From: Bacteroidales bacterium
Lineage (GTDB): Bacteria; Bacteroidota; Bacteroidia; Bacteroidales; Muribaculaceae
Direction: 5' to 3'
Length of the DNA: 12,197 bases
Assembly (NCBI GenBank): GCA_004552395.1
Contig: SFOK01000050.1
Span: 1 to 12,197, forward strand
Shown: positions 1 to 6,683 of the stretch, piece after piece
How the letters are laid out: each line of letters begins with the position of its first letter
How positions within the stretch are numbered: the first letter of the stretch is position 1
Translations under genes and position numbers: made by a program
Notes under the pieces: model-generated
The model's database searches: none
What the model was told of the DNA's origin: nothing
What the model saw: only the letters and a program-made list of their open reading frames with translations

Positions 1-17
1 AGATGTGGCTTCGCAGA

Positions 18-49
18 CGAAGGAACGTAGCGAGCTACGTGACCGAGAC
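18..49 (+). repeat. Left arm of 32-base inverted repeat
   Basis: The reverse complement of 196-227 matches this arm at 29 of 32 positions. The arm contains its own small hairpin: ACGTAG (25-30), a four-base loop, and CTACGT (35-40). It looks like one copy of a dispersed REP-like or MITE-like element. No further copy is seen elsewhere in the window. Confidence 0.7.
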
Positions 50-82
50 AAGAAGTCGCAGATGCGCAGCTCAGCGAGTCCA

Positions 83-120
83 ATGCTAATTTTTACAATA
101 ACATGCTGACATTTACAACA
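83..120. repeat. Degenerate 20-base tandem repeat
   Basis: Bases 83-100 and 103-120 agree at 14 of 18 positions. Both begin ATGCT and end in a TTTACAA core, giving a period of 20. The repeat is AT-rich and lies between the two inverted-repeat arms. Confidence 0.4.
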
Positions 121-157
121 ATTTCATTTTCTAATGAGCCGTATTAACAAGAAAAGT

Positions 158-165
158 TACCTTTG
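158..165 (+). promoter_or_regulatory. Promoter-like -7 box, TACCTTTG
   Basis: TACCTTTG matches the Bacteroidetes -7 consensus TAnnTTTG exactly, within AT-rich sequence. No clear TTTG or TTG element lies 19-21 bases upstream, so the match is one-sided. If real, transcription would start near 170 and give a leader of about 140 bases before the Yip1 gene, probably continuing through smpB, purF and the U32 gene. Confidence 0.4.
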
Positions 166-181
166 TCCGTCTCTCGTCCGC

Positions 182-243
182 TAAAATCTCCGCGCGTCTC
201 AGTCACGTAGCTCTCTACGCTCCTTCGACTTCCGGAAATTTTA
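182..243 (+). other. Nested stem-loop in the 5' leader
   Basis: Bases 182-191 can pair with 234-243 at nine of ten positions (one C-A mismatch). This closes a region that contains the inner CGTAG/CTACG hairpin at 206-219. The alternative hexamer pair TCCGGA (231-236 and 244-249) could form a competing hairpin. This was read by eye; no folding energy was computed. Confidence 0.3.
196..227 (-). repeat. Right arm of 32-base inverted repeat
   Basis: This arm pairs with 18-49 in inverted orientation with three mismatches over 32 bases. It also folds on itself: CGTAG (206-210), loop CTCT, CTACG (215-219). It lies between the promoter-like box at 158-165 and the first gene, so it would be transcribed as part of the 5' leader. 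Confidence 0.7.
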
Positions 244-310
244 TCCGGACGATAGCCGCCCTCAGCGTTAACATTTTTTATTAAACAAGCTCTAAGACTC
301 TCCTGTAAGT

Positions 311-928
311 ATGGACTCCAACAAGGACAATCAGAGCGCAGAAACGTCGCCCGAGAAGGCGACTTCCGCCGCCGGGCCGAATTACTTCCTGCTCTTCCTG
401 CAGCTGCTCGTATCGCCCAACTCAGGCTGGCGCCGCATCAAGGGCGTGAAAGCAGACCCGGCCCGCTTCGCCACCAACATATTTTACCGGCTGCTGGCCC
501 TCATGGCAATCGCCCGGTTCTGTGTGCTCATACCGAAGCCCGACACATCCGTAGCACTCATTCTCCAACACGCCGTCATAGCGTTCGTGTCCTTCTTCGG
601 CTCATACTTCGGAAGCTACGCCCTGTGTTGCGCCGTGCTCCCTCCCGTGGCCCGCGACAAGATGCGCACGCCCTACGGCAAGGTACTTGTGGCCGCCGGA
701 TTCTCCGTGCTCGCCCTTGGCTACACGCTCTCCCTCATAGCGCCGCATCTTAAGGCCCTGCTTTGGTTGGGAGCCCTTTATTCGCTCTATATCATATGCC
801 GTGGCGTGAAATTCCTGCATGTGCCTCACAGCGATTCCGTAGCCACATGTACGGTGATATGCGCCTTCAACATCATTATGCCTGCAGCCATAGGATGGCT
901 TCTCTCTTCGCTCATGCCGGCCGTCTGA
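311..928 (+). CDS. Yip1-family integral membrane protein
   Basis: The 205-residue product has a polar N-terminal tail (about 1-24). It is followed by the segment LLVSPNSGWRRIKG (32-45), which resembles the 'SP..W..I' entry motif of bacterial Yip1-domain proteins. About five hydrophobic segments follow (roughly 58-74, 81-107, 123-144, 147-163 and 176-203). The stretch LYSLYIICRGVKFLHVP (156-172) also fits the family. Bacterial Yip1 proteins are inner-membrane proteins with no settled function, and no catalytic residues are visible. The ATG at 311 is the first one that keeps the whole domain. The stop lies 28 bases before smpB, which suggests co-transcription. The family call rests on motif recognition, and the function is unknown. 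Confidence 0.75.
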   Translation: MDSNKDNQSAETSPEKATSAAGPNYFLLFLQLLVSPNSGWRRIKGVKADPARFATNIFYRLLALMAIARFCVLIPKPDTSVALILQHAVIAFVSFFGSYFGSYALCCAVLPPVARDKMRTPYGKVLVAAGFSVLALGYTLSLIAPHLKALLWLGALYSLYIICRGVKFLHVPHSDSVATCTVICAFNIIMPAAIGWLLSSLMPAV

Positions 929-956
929 AAGACAGTGTGCCTAAAGATTAACCCTT

Positions 957-1409
957 ATGAACAGTTCGCAAGTCAATATAAAGAACCGCCGCGCGACCTT
1001 CGACTACGAGATCACCGACACCTATACGGCCGGTATAGTACTCACCGGAACGGAGATAAAGTCGATACGCAATGGCAAAGCCGGCCTCTCTGACACTTAC
1101 TGTCTGATCGAGAACGGCGAAGTGTGGGTAAAGAACATGTATATCGCTGAATACGATTTCGGTTCCTACAACAATCACCTGGCGCGCCGCGACCGCAAGC
1201 TCCTTCTCAACCGCAAGGAGATTGCCAAGCTGCGCAAAACCTCCGACACACCCGGCTACACCATAGTGCCGCTACGCCTTTTCATAAGCGACAGAGGTCT
1301 GGCCAAGCTCGTGATCGGTGTGGGCCGAGGCAAGAAATCGTTCGACAAACGCCAGAGCATCAAGGAGCGCGAGGACAAGCGCCAGCTCGACCGCTTCATG
1401 AAAAAGTAA
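957..1409 (+). CDS. smpB: SsrA-binding protein SmpB
   Basis: SmpB binds tmRNA (SsrA) and brings it to stalled ribosomes for trans-translation. All hallmark blocks are present in the 150 residues: NIKNRRATFDYEI near the N-terminus, AGIVLTGTEIKSIR (25-38), the EVWVKNMYIAEYDFGSYNNH segment with H74, RRDRKLLL (77-84), and GRGKKSFDKR (123-132). A basic tail follows (to 150) that in the family folds into the mRNA channel. The length is typical. The gene lies 28 bases after the Yip1 gene and 68 before purF. The ssrA RNA gene itself is not in the window. The gene appears intact and the identification is firm. Confidence 0.97.
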   Translation: MNSSQVNIKNRRATFDYEITDTYTAGIVLTGTEIKSIRNGKAGLSDTYCLIENGEVWVKNMYIAEYDFGSYNNHLARRDRKLLLNRKEIAKLRKTSDTPGYTIVPLRLFISDRGLAKLVIGVGRGKKSFDKRQSIKEREDKRQLDRFMKK

Positions 1410-1477
1410 GCCTACCCCCGCGGCAGCGCAGCGGCTTCCCGAAACTGATTAGAAAGAAAGAGACTCAGATATAAAGC

Positions 1478-3355
1478 ATGGAACTTCTCAAGCATGAATG
1501 TGGCGTCGCAATGTTGCGTCTTCGCAAGCCACTCAGCTATTACGAAGAGAAATACGGCACGCAGCTCTTCGGGCTCAACCGTATGTACCTCATGATGGAA
1601 AAAGAGCACAACCGCGGACAAGAAGGCGCCGGCATAGGATGTGTGAAACTCGACACCCTCCCGGGCAACGAATATATCTTCCGCGAGAGGGCCGAGGGCT
1701 CGGGCGCCATTCAGGAGATTTTCGCCAATGTACACCGCCAGATCGACGATGCCCGCCGCCAGGGCGTTCCCGTGCAGACTACCCCCTTCATAGGATCCGT
1801 CTATATGGGCCACCTGCGCTACTCCACAACCGGACGCTCCGGCATAAGCTATGTGCACCCTTTCCTGCGCCGCAACAACTGGTGCTCACGCAATATGCTT
1901 CTCTGCGGCAACTTCAACATGGCCAACGCCGAGGAGATCTACGATAAGATACTCGCCACCGGACAGCATCCCCGAATATATTCCGACACTTTCCTGCTGC
2001 TTGAACAGCTCGGCCACGCGCTCGACCGCGAGAGCGAACGTCTCTGGCAGCAATACCACGACTCCCTGCAGGGTCTCGACCTCTCGGCCGCCATCGCACG
2101 CGACCTCGATGTGAGCCGCATACTGCGCCGCTGCGCCCCAGACTGGGACGGCGGCTATGTGATCTGTGGCATCGTGGGCAACGGCGACATGTGGGCCATG
2201 CGCGACCCCAACGGCATACGTCCAGCTTTCTATTATATCGACGAAGAGGTGGTGGTGCTGGCCAGCGAACGCCCCGTGATACAGACATCTTTCGGTCTCG
2301 ATAAAGAGAGTGTGAAAGAACTCGAACCGGGGCAGGCTCTGATCGTGGACCGCGACGGGAGCTACCGTTTCGAACAGATTCTCCCCAAGGGCGACAACCG
2401 CCGCTGCTCCTTCGAACATATCTACTTCTCGCGCGGCAACGATGCCGACATATACCGGGAGCGCAAGATGCTCGGCCGCATGCTCACTCAGCCTGTGCTC
2501 GATGCCGTCGACGGCGACATAGACCATACGGTGCTCTCCTTCATACCCAACACGGCCGAGGTGGCTTTCTACGGCATGTGCGAGGGCTTTGAGGATTCCC
2601 TCATCAAGGAGAAGATTGCCTCCATAGAGCAGCTCGCCGCCGAGGGAAAGGCATCGCCCGAGAATATAGAGCCGGTGCTCAAGCGTCGTGTACGCCGCGA
2701 GAAAGCCGCCTGGAAGGATATCAAGCTGCGCACCTTCATAGCCGAGGGATCGAGCCGCGAGGACCTCGCCGCTCATGTCTACGACGTCACCTACGACATA
2801 ATCAAGCCGGGTGTCGACAACCTTGTGGTCATTGACGACTCGATAGTGCGCGGCACCACCCTGAAGCAGTCCATCATCCGCATCCTCGACAACATGCACC
2901 CGCGCCGCATCGTGATTGTGTCGAGCAGTCCGCAGGTCCGTTTCCCCGACTGCTACGGCATAGATATGTCGCGCATGGGCGAGTTCTGCGCCTTCCGAGC
3001 CGCTGTGGCCTTGCTCAAGGAGCGCGGCATGACCGGATACATGGACGAGATCTACCGCAAGTGCAAGGCTCAGGAGCATCTGCCCAAGGAGCAGGTGATC
3101 AACTATGTGAAAGATATTTATGCGCCGTTCACTGCGGAGGAGATCTCCGGCAAGATAGCCGAGATGCTCACTCCCAAGGGGACCAAAGCCGAGGTCAGGA
3201 TTGTGTATCAGTCGCTTGAGAACCTCCACAAGGCGATCCCGCAGTGTCCCGGCGACTGGTATTTCAGCGGCGACTACCCCACACCGGGTGGCATCCGCCT
3301 GCTCAACAACGCCTTCGTAAAATACTACGAGGGAAAGGTCAACGAACGCGTCTGA
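1478..3355 (+). CDS. purF: Amidophosphoribosyltransferase, long Bacteroidetes form
   Basis: PurF makes 5-phosphoribosylamine from PRPP and glutamine, the first committed step of purine synthesis, in the cytoplasm. The N-terminal part is a class II glutamine amidotransferase. Cys8, after a short MELLKHE propeptide, is the expected nucleophile, and GHLRYST (111-117) carries the glutamine-binding Arg114. The C-terminal part is a phosphoribosyltransferase with the PRPP loop VVIDDSIVRGTT (450-461). At 625 residues it is much longer than the 470-510 residues of E. coli or B. subtilis PurF, with extra sequence in both halves and at the C-terminus. Two motifs differ from the textbook enzyme: LCGNFN (142-147) replaces HNGNL, and GDWYFSGDYP (592-601) stands where B. 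subtilis has the iron-sulphur CxxC before FTGKYP. I recall similar long homologues in Bacteroides. A second, conventional PurF may exist elsewhere in the genome. Confidence 0.9.
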   Translation: MELLKHECGVAMLRLRKPLSYYEEKYGTQLFGLNRMYLMMEKEHNRGQEGAGIGCVKLDTLPGNEYIFRERAEGSGAIQEIFANVHRQIDDARRQGVPVQTTPFIGSVYMGHLRYSTTGRSGISYVHPFLRRNNWCSRNMLLCGNFNMANAEEIYDKILATGQHPRIYSDTFLLLEQLGHALDRESERLWQQYHDSLQGLDLSAAIARDLDVSRILRRCAPDWDGGYVICGIVGNGDMWAMRDPNGIRPAFYYIDEEVVVLASERPVIQTSFGLDKESVKELEPGQALIVDRDGSYRFEQILPKGDNRRCSFEHIYFSRGNDADIYRERKMLGRMLTQPVLDAVDGDIDHTVLSFIPNTAEVAFYGMCEGFEDSLIKEKIASIEQLAAEGKASPENIEPVLKRRVRREKAAWKDIKLRTFIAEGSSREDLAAHVYDVTYDIIKPGVDNLVVIDDSIVRGTTLKQSIIRILDNMHPRRIVIVSSSPQVRFPDCYGIDMSRMGEFCAFRAAVALLKERGMTGYMDEIYRKCKAQEHLPKEQVINYVKDIYAPFTAEEISGKIAEMLTPKGTKAEVRIVYQSLENLHKAIPQCPGDWYFSGDYPTPGGIRLLNNAFVKYYEGKVNERV

Positions 3356-3374
3356 ACAGCTCACCTCCCCGCTT

Positions 3375-5192
3375 ATGGCTAATAGCTCGCCCCGCAAGAT
3401 AGAACTACTCGCTCCGGCCAAGGACGCCGCTACGGCCCGCGCCGCCATCGACCATGGCGCCGATGCCGTCTATATAGGTCCGAGCGCCTTCGGTGCGCGC
3501 GCGGCTGCCGGCAACTCGACCGACGATCTGCGCCGGCTCGCCGACTATGCCCACAGCTTCAGAGCGCGCGTATACGCCACTTTCAACACTATCTTGAAGG
3601 AGAACGAGCTTCCCGCCGCCGAACGCCTCATACGCGACCTCTATGATGCCCGCATCGATGCGCTTATTGTTCAGGATATGGGTATCCTCCGGCTCGACAT
3701 ACCCCCTATCGAACTCCACGCCAGCACTCAGTGCGACACGCGCACGCCCGAGAAAGCCCGTTTCCTGCAGGATGTCGGCTTCTCGCAGATCGTGCTCGCC
3801 CGCGAACTCACTCTCGAAGAGATAGCGGCCGTCTGCGCGGAGGTTTCTGTGCCGGTGGAAACCTTCATCCACGGCGCACTCTGCGTGAGTTATTCGGGCC
3901 GCTGCCATGCGGGCGAGGCTTTCCGCCACCGCAGCGCCAACCGCGGCGAGTGTCCCCAGATATGCCGTCTCCCCTACACGCTCCGCGACGCCGACGGCAA
4001 GGTGCTTCTGCGCGACAGGCATCTTCTCTCTCTGCGCGACTTCAACGCCTCCGCCTCGCTCCCCGATCTGCTGCGCGCCGGTGTCTCTTCCTTCAAGATC
4101 GAGGGAAGACTCAAAGATACGGCCTACGTCAAGAATATCACGGCCTATTACCGCGGCCTCATCGACCGCGAGATCGAAGCAAGGCCGGACCTCTACGCCC
4201 GCAGCTCATGCGGCCGCAGCGAGCTTAATTTCGAGCCCCGCCCGGAGAAAAGTTTTAACCGCGGATTCACCGACTATTTCCTCACATCACGCAGGCCCGT
4301 AGCCATATCCTCGCCGCTCACACCCAAGTCGCTCGGCGAAGAGATAACCTCAGTCGGCGACCTTCACAACGGCGACGGCATATCTTTCTTCACACCGGAA
4401 GGCGAATACAAAGGCGTGAGAATCAACCGCGTAGAAGGCAGCCGCATCATTCCGGCCACCCAGGTACGCATACCGGTCGGCACAAAGCTTTACCGCACTT
4501 TCGACCGTATTTGGGAACAGCAGATCTCCCGCGACGACACTGCCCGGCGAAGCATCGCCGTCGATGTGGAACTCTTTGAAAACCGTGTCACAGCTACCGA
4601 CGAACGCGGCAACCGAGTCACCCTGCAGGTCGACCTCGGCACGGAACAGGCCCGCAAGCCGATGGACGAGGCCGTGCTGTGGAGGACTTTCGCCAAGACG
4701 GGCGATACGATCTACCGTCTCCGCAACTTCATGAGCCATATCCCGGCGTCGCTTTTCGTGCCTCTCTCGCTGCTCACAAACCTGCGCCGGCAGCTCCTTG
4801 AAGCCCTCGACAGCGCCAACCGTACCACTTACCCTTTCCCGCTGCGGCGACCCGAAAAAGCGGACGCCCTCTACCCCGCTGCGCGTCTCGACTACCGCGA
4901 CAACGTGGCCAACTCCCTCGCCGAAACTTTCTACCGCTCTCACGGCGTGACGGAGATTGAAGCTGCCCTCGAAGTGCAACCGCGCCGGACGGACAGTGAG
5001 TTCGTGGTGATGACCTGCCGACACTGCATTCTCCGCGAAAACGGCCGCTGTCTTCGCGGCAAAGCCTCCCGCAGCTCCGGGAAAGACGCAACGCCCTGGA
5101 AACAACCGCTCACTATCGAGAACGGCGACATACGAATGCGTCTCCGCTTCGACTGCAACCGTTGCGAAATGCAGGCCCTCAAACTGCAATAA
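3375..5192 (+). CDS. U32-family protein, RlhA-type (23S rRNA hydroxylation)
   Basis: The protein has 605 residues. The N-terminus KIELLAPAKD and the block FIHGALCVSYSGRC (164-177) with RSANRGECPQIC (186-197) are signatures of the U32 'peptidase/collagenase' family. Cys170, Cys177, Cys193 and Cys197 match the conserved cysteines thought to hold a cofactor. The length and the C-terminal domain fit E. coli RlhA (YdcP), which hydroxylates C2501 of 23S rRNA and needs iron and prephenate. A second cysteine set lies at the end: Cys548, Cys551 and Cys559, then FDCNRC (Cys594, Cys597), probably a metal site. The gene starts 19 bases after purF and so is probably co-transcribed. True protease activity is unlikely. 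Other U32 members (UbiU/UbiV, TrhP) are alternatives, but those are shorter and TrhP acts on tRNA. The subfamily is inferred from length and the tail domain. Confidence 0.85.
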   Translation: MANSSPRKIELLAPAKDAATARAAIDHGADAVYIGPSAFGARAAAGNSTDDLRRLADYAHSFRARVYATFNTILKENELPAAERLIRDLYDARIDALIVQDMGILRLDIPPIELHASTQCDTRTPEKARFLQDVGFSQIVLARELTLEEIAAVCAEVSVPVETFIHGALCVSYSGRCHAGEAFRHRSANRGECPQICRLPYTLRDADGKVLLRDRHLLSLRDFNASASLPDLLRAGVSSFKIEGRLKDTAYVKNITAYYRGLIDREIEARPDLYARSSCGRSELNFEPRPEKSFNRGFTDYFLTSRRPVAISSPLTPKSLGEEITSVGDLHNGDGISFFTPEGEYKGVRINRVEGSRIIPATQVRIPVGTKLYRTFDRIWEQQISRDDTARRSIAVDVELFENRVTATDERGNRVTLQVDLGTEQARKPMDEAVLWRTFAKTGDTIYRLRNFMSHIPASLFVPLSLLTNLRRQLLEALDSANRTTYPFPLRRPEKADALYPAARLDYRDNVANSLAETFYRSHGVTEIEAALEVQPRRTDSEFVVMTCRHCILRENGRCLRGKASRSSGKDATPWKQPLTIENGDIRMRLRFDCNRCEMQALKLQ

Positions 5193-5197
5193 TCAAC

Positions 5198-5224
5198 TTG
5201 CGGACTTTCGCCCAATCGCCGCAA
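5198..5224. other. Short inverted repeat after the U32 gene
   Basis: TTGCGG (5198-5203) and CCGCAA (5219-5224) form a six-base stem with a 15-base loop, six bases after the U32 stop codon, followed by the T-containing TGTTGTTT. It could be a weak terminator for the purF-U32 unit. The stem is short and the T-run is broken, so this is tentative. Confidence 0.25.
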
Positions 5225-5226
5225 TG

Positions 5227-5242
5227 TTGTTTAGCTAAACAA
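5227..5242. promoter_or_regulatory. Perfect 16-base palindrome before purM
   Basis: TTGTTTAGCTAAACAA is perfectly self-complementary over 16 bases. It lies about 100 bases upstream of the promoter-like box of the purM gene and 34 bases after the U32 stop. Symmetry without a loop suits a dimeric regulator's operator better than a hairpin terminator. No regulator gene is present in the window, so the protein and the role are unknown. Confidence 0.4.
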
Positions 5243-5341
5243 AAGTTTTATCGGACAGCAATAATTTCAGATTATTCGATTTTGCTGGGCTGAGGCGGAA
5301 AGTTATTGGCGGCGAATCGGGCAATATTCGGGAAATTTTGC

Positions 5342-5349
5342 TAATTTTG
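5342..5349 (+). promoter_or_regulatory. Promoter-like -7 box, TAATTTTG, before purM
   Basis: TAATTTTG is an exact match to the Bacteroidetes -7 consensus TAnnTTTG. It is placed so that transcription would start near 5356, about 22 bases before the purM ATG. A TTG lies at 5306-5308, farther upstream than the usual -33 spacing, so the upstream element is weak. Its position in the 185-base spacer supports a separate promoter for purM. Confidence 0.5.
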
Positions 5350-5377
5350 CAGTTTAATAAAACCATCCGCAAAAGAG

Positions 5378-6559
5378 ATGAGCAACAATCGTTATGACCT
5401 CCGAGGCGTCTCTGCTTCTAAAGAAGATGTGCACGCCGCAATCAAAAATGTAGACAAAGGTCTCTATCCCAAAGCTTTCTGCAAAATTATCCCCGATATA
5501 CTCGGCGGCGACCCCGAGTGGTGCAACATTATGCATGCCGACGGTGCCGGTACCAAGTCGAGTCTCGCTTACGCTTACTGGAAGGAGACCGGCGACCTCT
5601 CCGTCTGGAAAGGTATAGCTCAAGATGCCCTCATCATGAATATCGACGACCTGCTCTGTGTGGGCGCCACTGACAATATACTGCTCTCGTCTACCATCGG
5701 CCGCAACAAGATGCTTATTCCCGGCGAGGTGATCTCGGCTGTGATCAACGGTACCGAGGAATTACTCAAGGAACTTAAAACTCAGGGTGTCAACATCATA
5801 AGCACCGGAGGCGAGACTGCCGATGTCGGTGACCTGGTCCGCACCATCATTGTGGACTCCACAGTCTGCTGCCGTATGCGCCGCTCTGATGTGGTCGACA
5901 ATGGCAATATCCGTCCGGGCGATGTGATTGTGGGACTTGCATCCTTCGGCGAGGCTCTCTACGAGACGGGCTACAACGGCGGTATGGGCTCCAACGGACT
6001 CACCTCCGCCCGCCACGATGTCTTCTCCAAGGACGTGCTCTCCAAATACCCCGAGACATGCGATCCGGCCGTTCCCGACGACCTCAAATATTCAGGCACT
6101 ATGCGTCTCACCGATCCTGTGGAGGATTCGCCTCTCGATGCCGGTAAGCTTGTGCTCTCGCCCACAAGGACTTATGCCCCGATCGTCAAGAAGGTGCTCG
6201 ACGCCATGCGTCCGCGTATCCACGGCATGATACATTGCTCCGGCGGCGCGCAGACCAAGATACTGCATTTCATGGGCGACGACCTTCATGTGGTCAAGGA
6301 TAATTTCTTCGATGTGCCGCCTCTCTTCCGCCTCATTCGCCGTGAAAGCGGCACTGACTGGAAGGAGATGTACAAGGTCTTCAATATGGGCCACCGCTTC
6401 GAGTTCTATGTGGCTCCGGAGGATGCGCAGGAGATTATCCGTATCTCGGAGAGCTTCGGCGTCCCGGCCAAGATCGTGGGTCGTGTCGAACAGGCCGACG
6501 CCCGCGGCAAACTCCTCACTCTGAAGACCCCCTTCGGTGAGTTCGAGTATAATTATTGA
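5378..6559 (+). CDS. purM: Phosphoribosylformylglycinamidine cyclo-ligase (AIR synthase), divergent type
   Basis: PurM closes the imidazole ring, turning FGAM and ATP into AIR, the fifth step of purine synthesis, in the cytoplasm. The 393-residue protein has the two-domain AIRS layout. The N-terminal half has HADGAGTKSSLA (53-64, like GVGTK of classical PurM), DDLLCVGA (90-97) and GGETADVGD (144-152, like GGETAEM). The C-terminal half has GLASFGEALYE (186-196), GSNGLTSARHDVF (204-216), LSPTRTYAPIV and IHGMIHCSGGAQTK, and ends with a YKVFNMGHRFEFYV segment like the classical FNMG motif. It is somewhat longer than E. coli PurM (345) and diverged, in the style I recall from Bacteroidetes genomes that annotate it as PurM or 'AIR synthase-related'. 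The ATG at 5378 is preceded by A-rich sequence (AAAAGAG), as is common in this phylum. Confidence 0.88.
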   Translation: MSNNRYDLRGVSASKEDVHAAIKNVDKGLYPKAFCKIIPDILGGDPEWCNIMHADGAGTKSSLAYAYWKETGDLSVWKGIAQDALIMNIDDLLCVGATDNILLSSTIGRNKMLIPGEVISAVINGTEELLKELKTQGVNIISTGGETADVGDLVRTIIVDSTVCCRMRRSDVVDNGNIRPGDVIVGLASFGEALYETGYNGGMGSNGLTSARHDVFSKDVLSKYPETCDPAVPDDLKYSGTMRLTDPVEDSPLDAGKLVLSPTRTYAPIVKKVLDAMRPRIHGMIHCSGGAQTKILHFMGDDLHVVKDNFFDVPPLFRLIRRESGTDWKEMYKVFNMGHRFEFYVAPEDAQEIIRISESFGVPAKIVGRVEQADARGKLLTLKTPFGEFEYNY

Positions 6560-6621
6560 ATATTAAACTGCATCCAAGCGATCCTCAACCTCACTCACAC
6601 GGTCCTCAGCCCTTCTCAAAT

Positions 6622-6660
6622 GGTTAAAGACCGCAGTCACAAGGTAAAAGACCGCAGTCA
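6622..6660. repeat. Direct repeat, period 21, before mltF
   Basis: Bases 6622-6639 and 6643-6660 are 18-base copies with one mismatch, sharing AAAGACCGCAGTCA. They lie in the 124-base spacer between purM and the mltF-type gene, ending 23 bases before the mltF start. No promoter box was found in this spacer. Confidence 0.65.
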
Positions 6661-6683
6661 GTAACACGGTAATCTTCCAACGC

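Larger units (their letters stand above)
1..310. other. Gene-free leader region with repeats
   Basis: This stretch holds no convincing gene. It contains two arms of an imperfect inverted repeat (18-49 and 196-227), a degenerate 20-base tandem repeat (83-120), a promoter-like box (158-165) and a nested stem-loop (182-243). The outer parts are GC-rich, and the part between the arms is AT-rich. On the + strand, frame 1 closes at position 28, while frames 2 and 3 stay open from the left edge to about 107 and 89. The 3' end of an upstream gene therefore cannot be strictly excluded, although the repeat-like sequence makes it unlikely. Confidence 0.7.

Noticed and set aside
3..89. A 28-codon open frame at the left edge (ATG at 3)
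   Set aside because: It lies on the inverted-repeat arm, is very Arg-rich and repeat-derived, and has no room for a visible start context.
1886..3448. A 520-codon open frame on the - strand opposite purF
   Set aside because: It is antisense to a clearly identified gene, has no recognisable domain, and is explained by the GC-rich codon bias of the sense strand.
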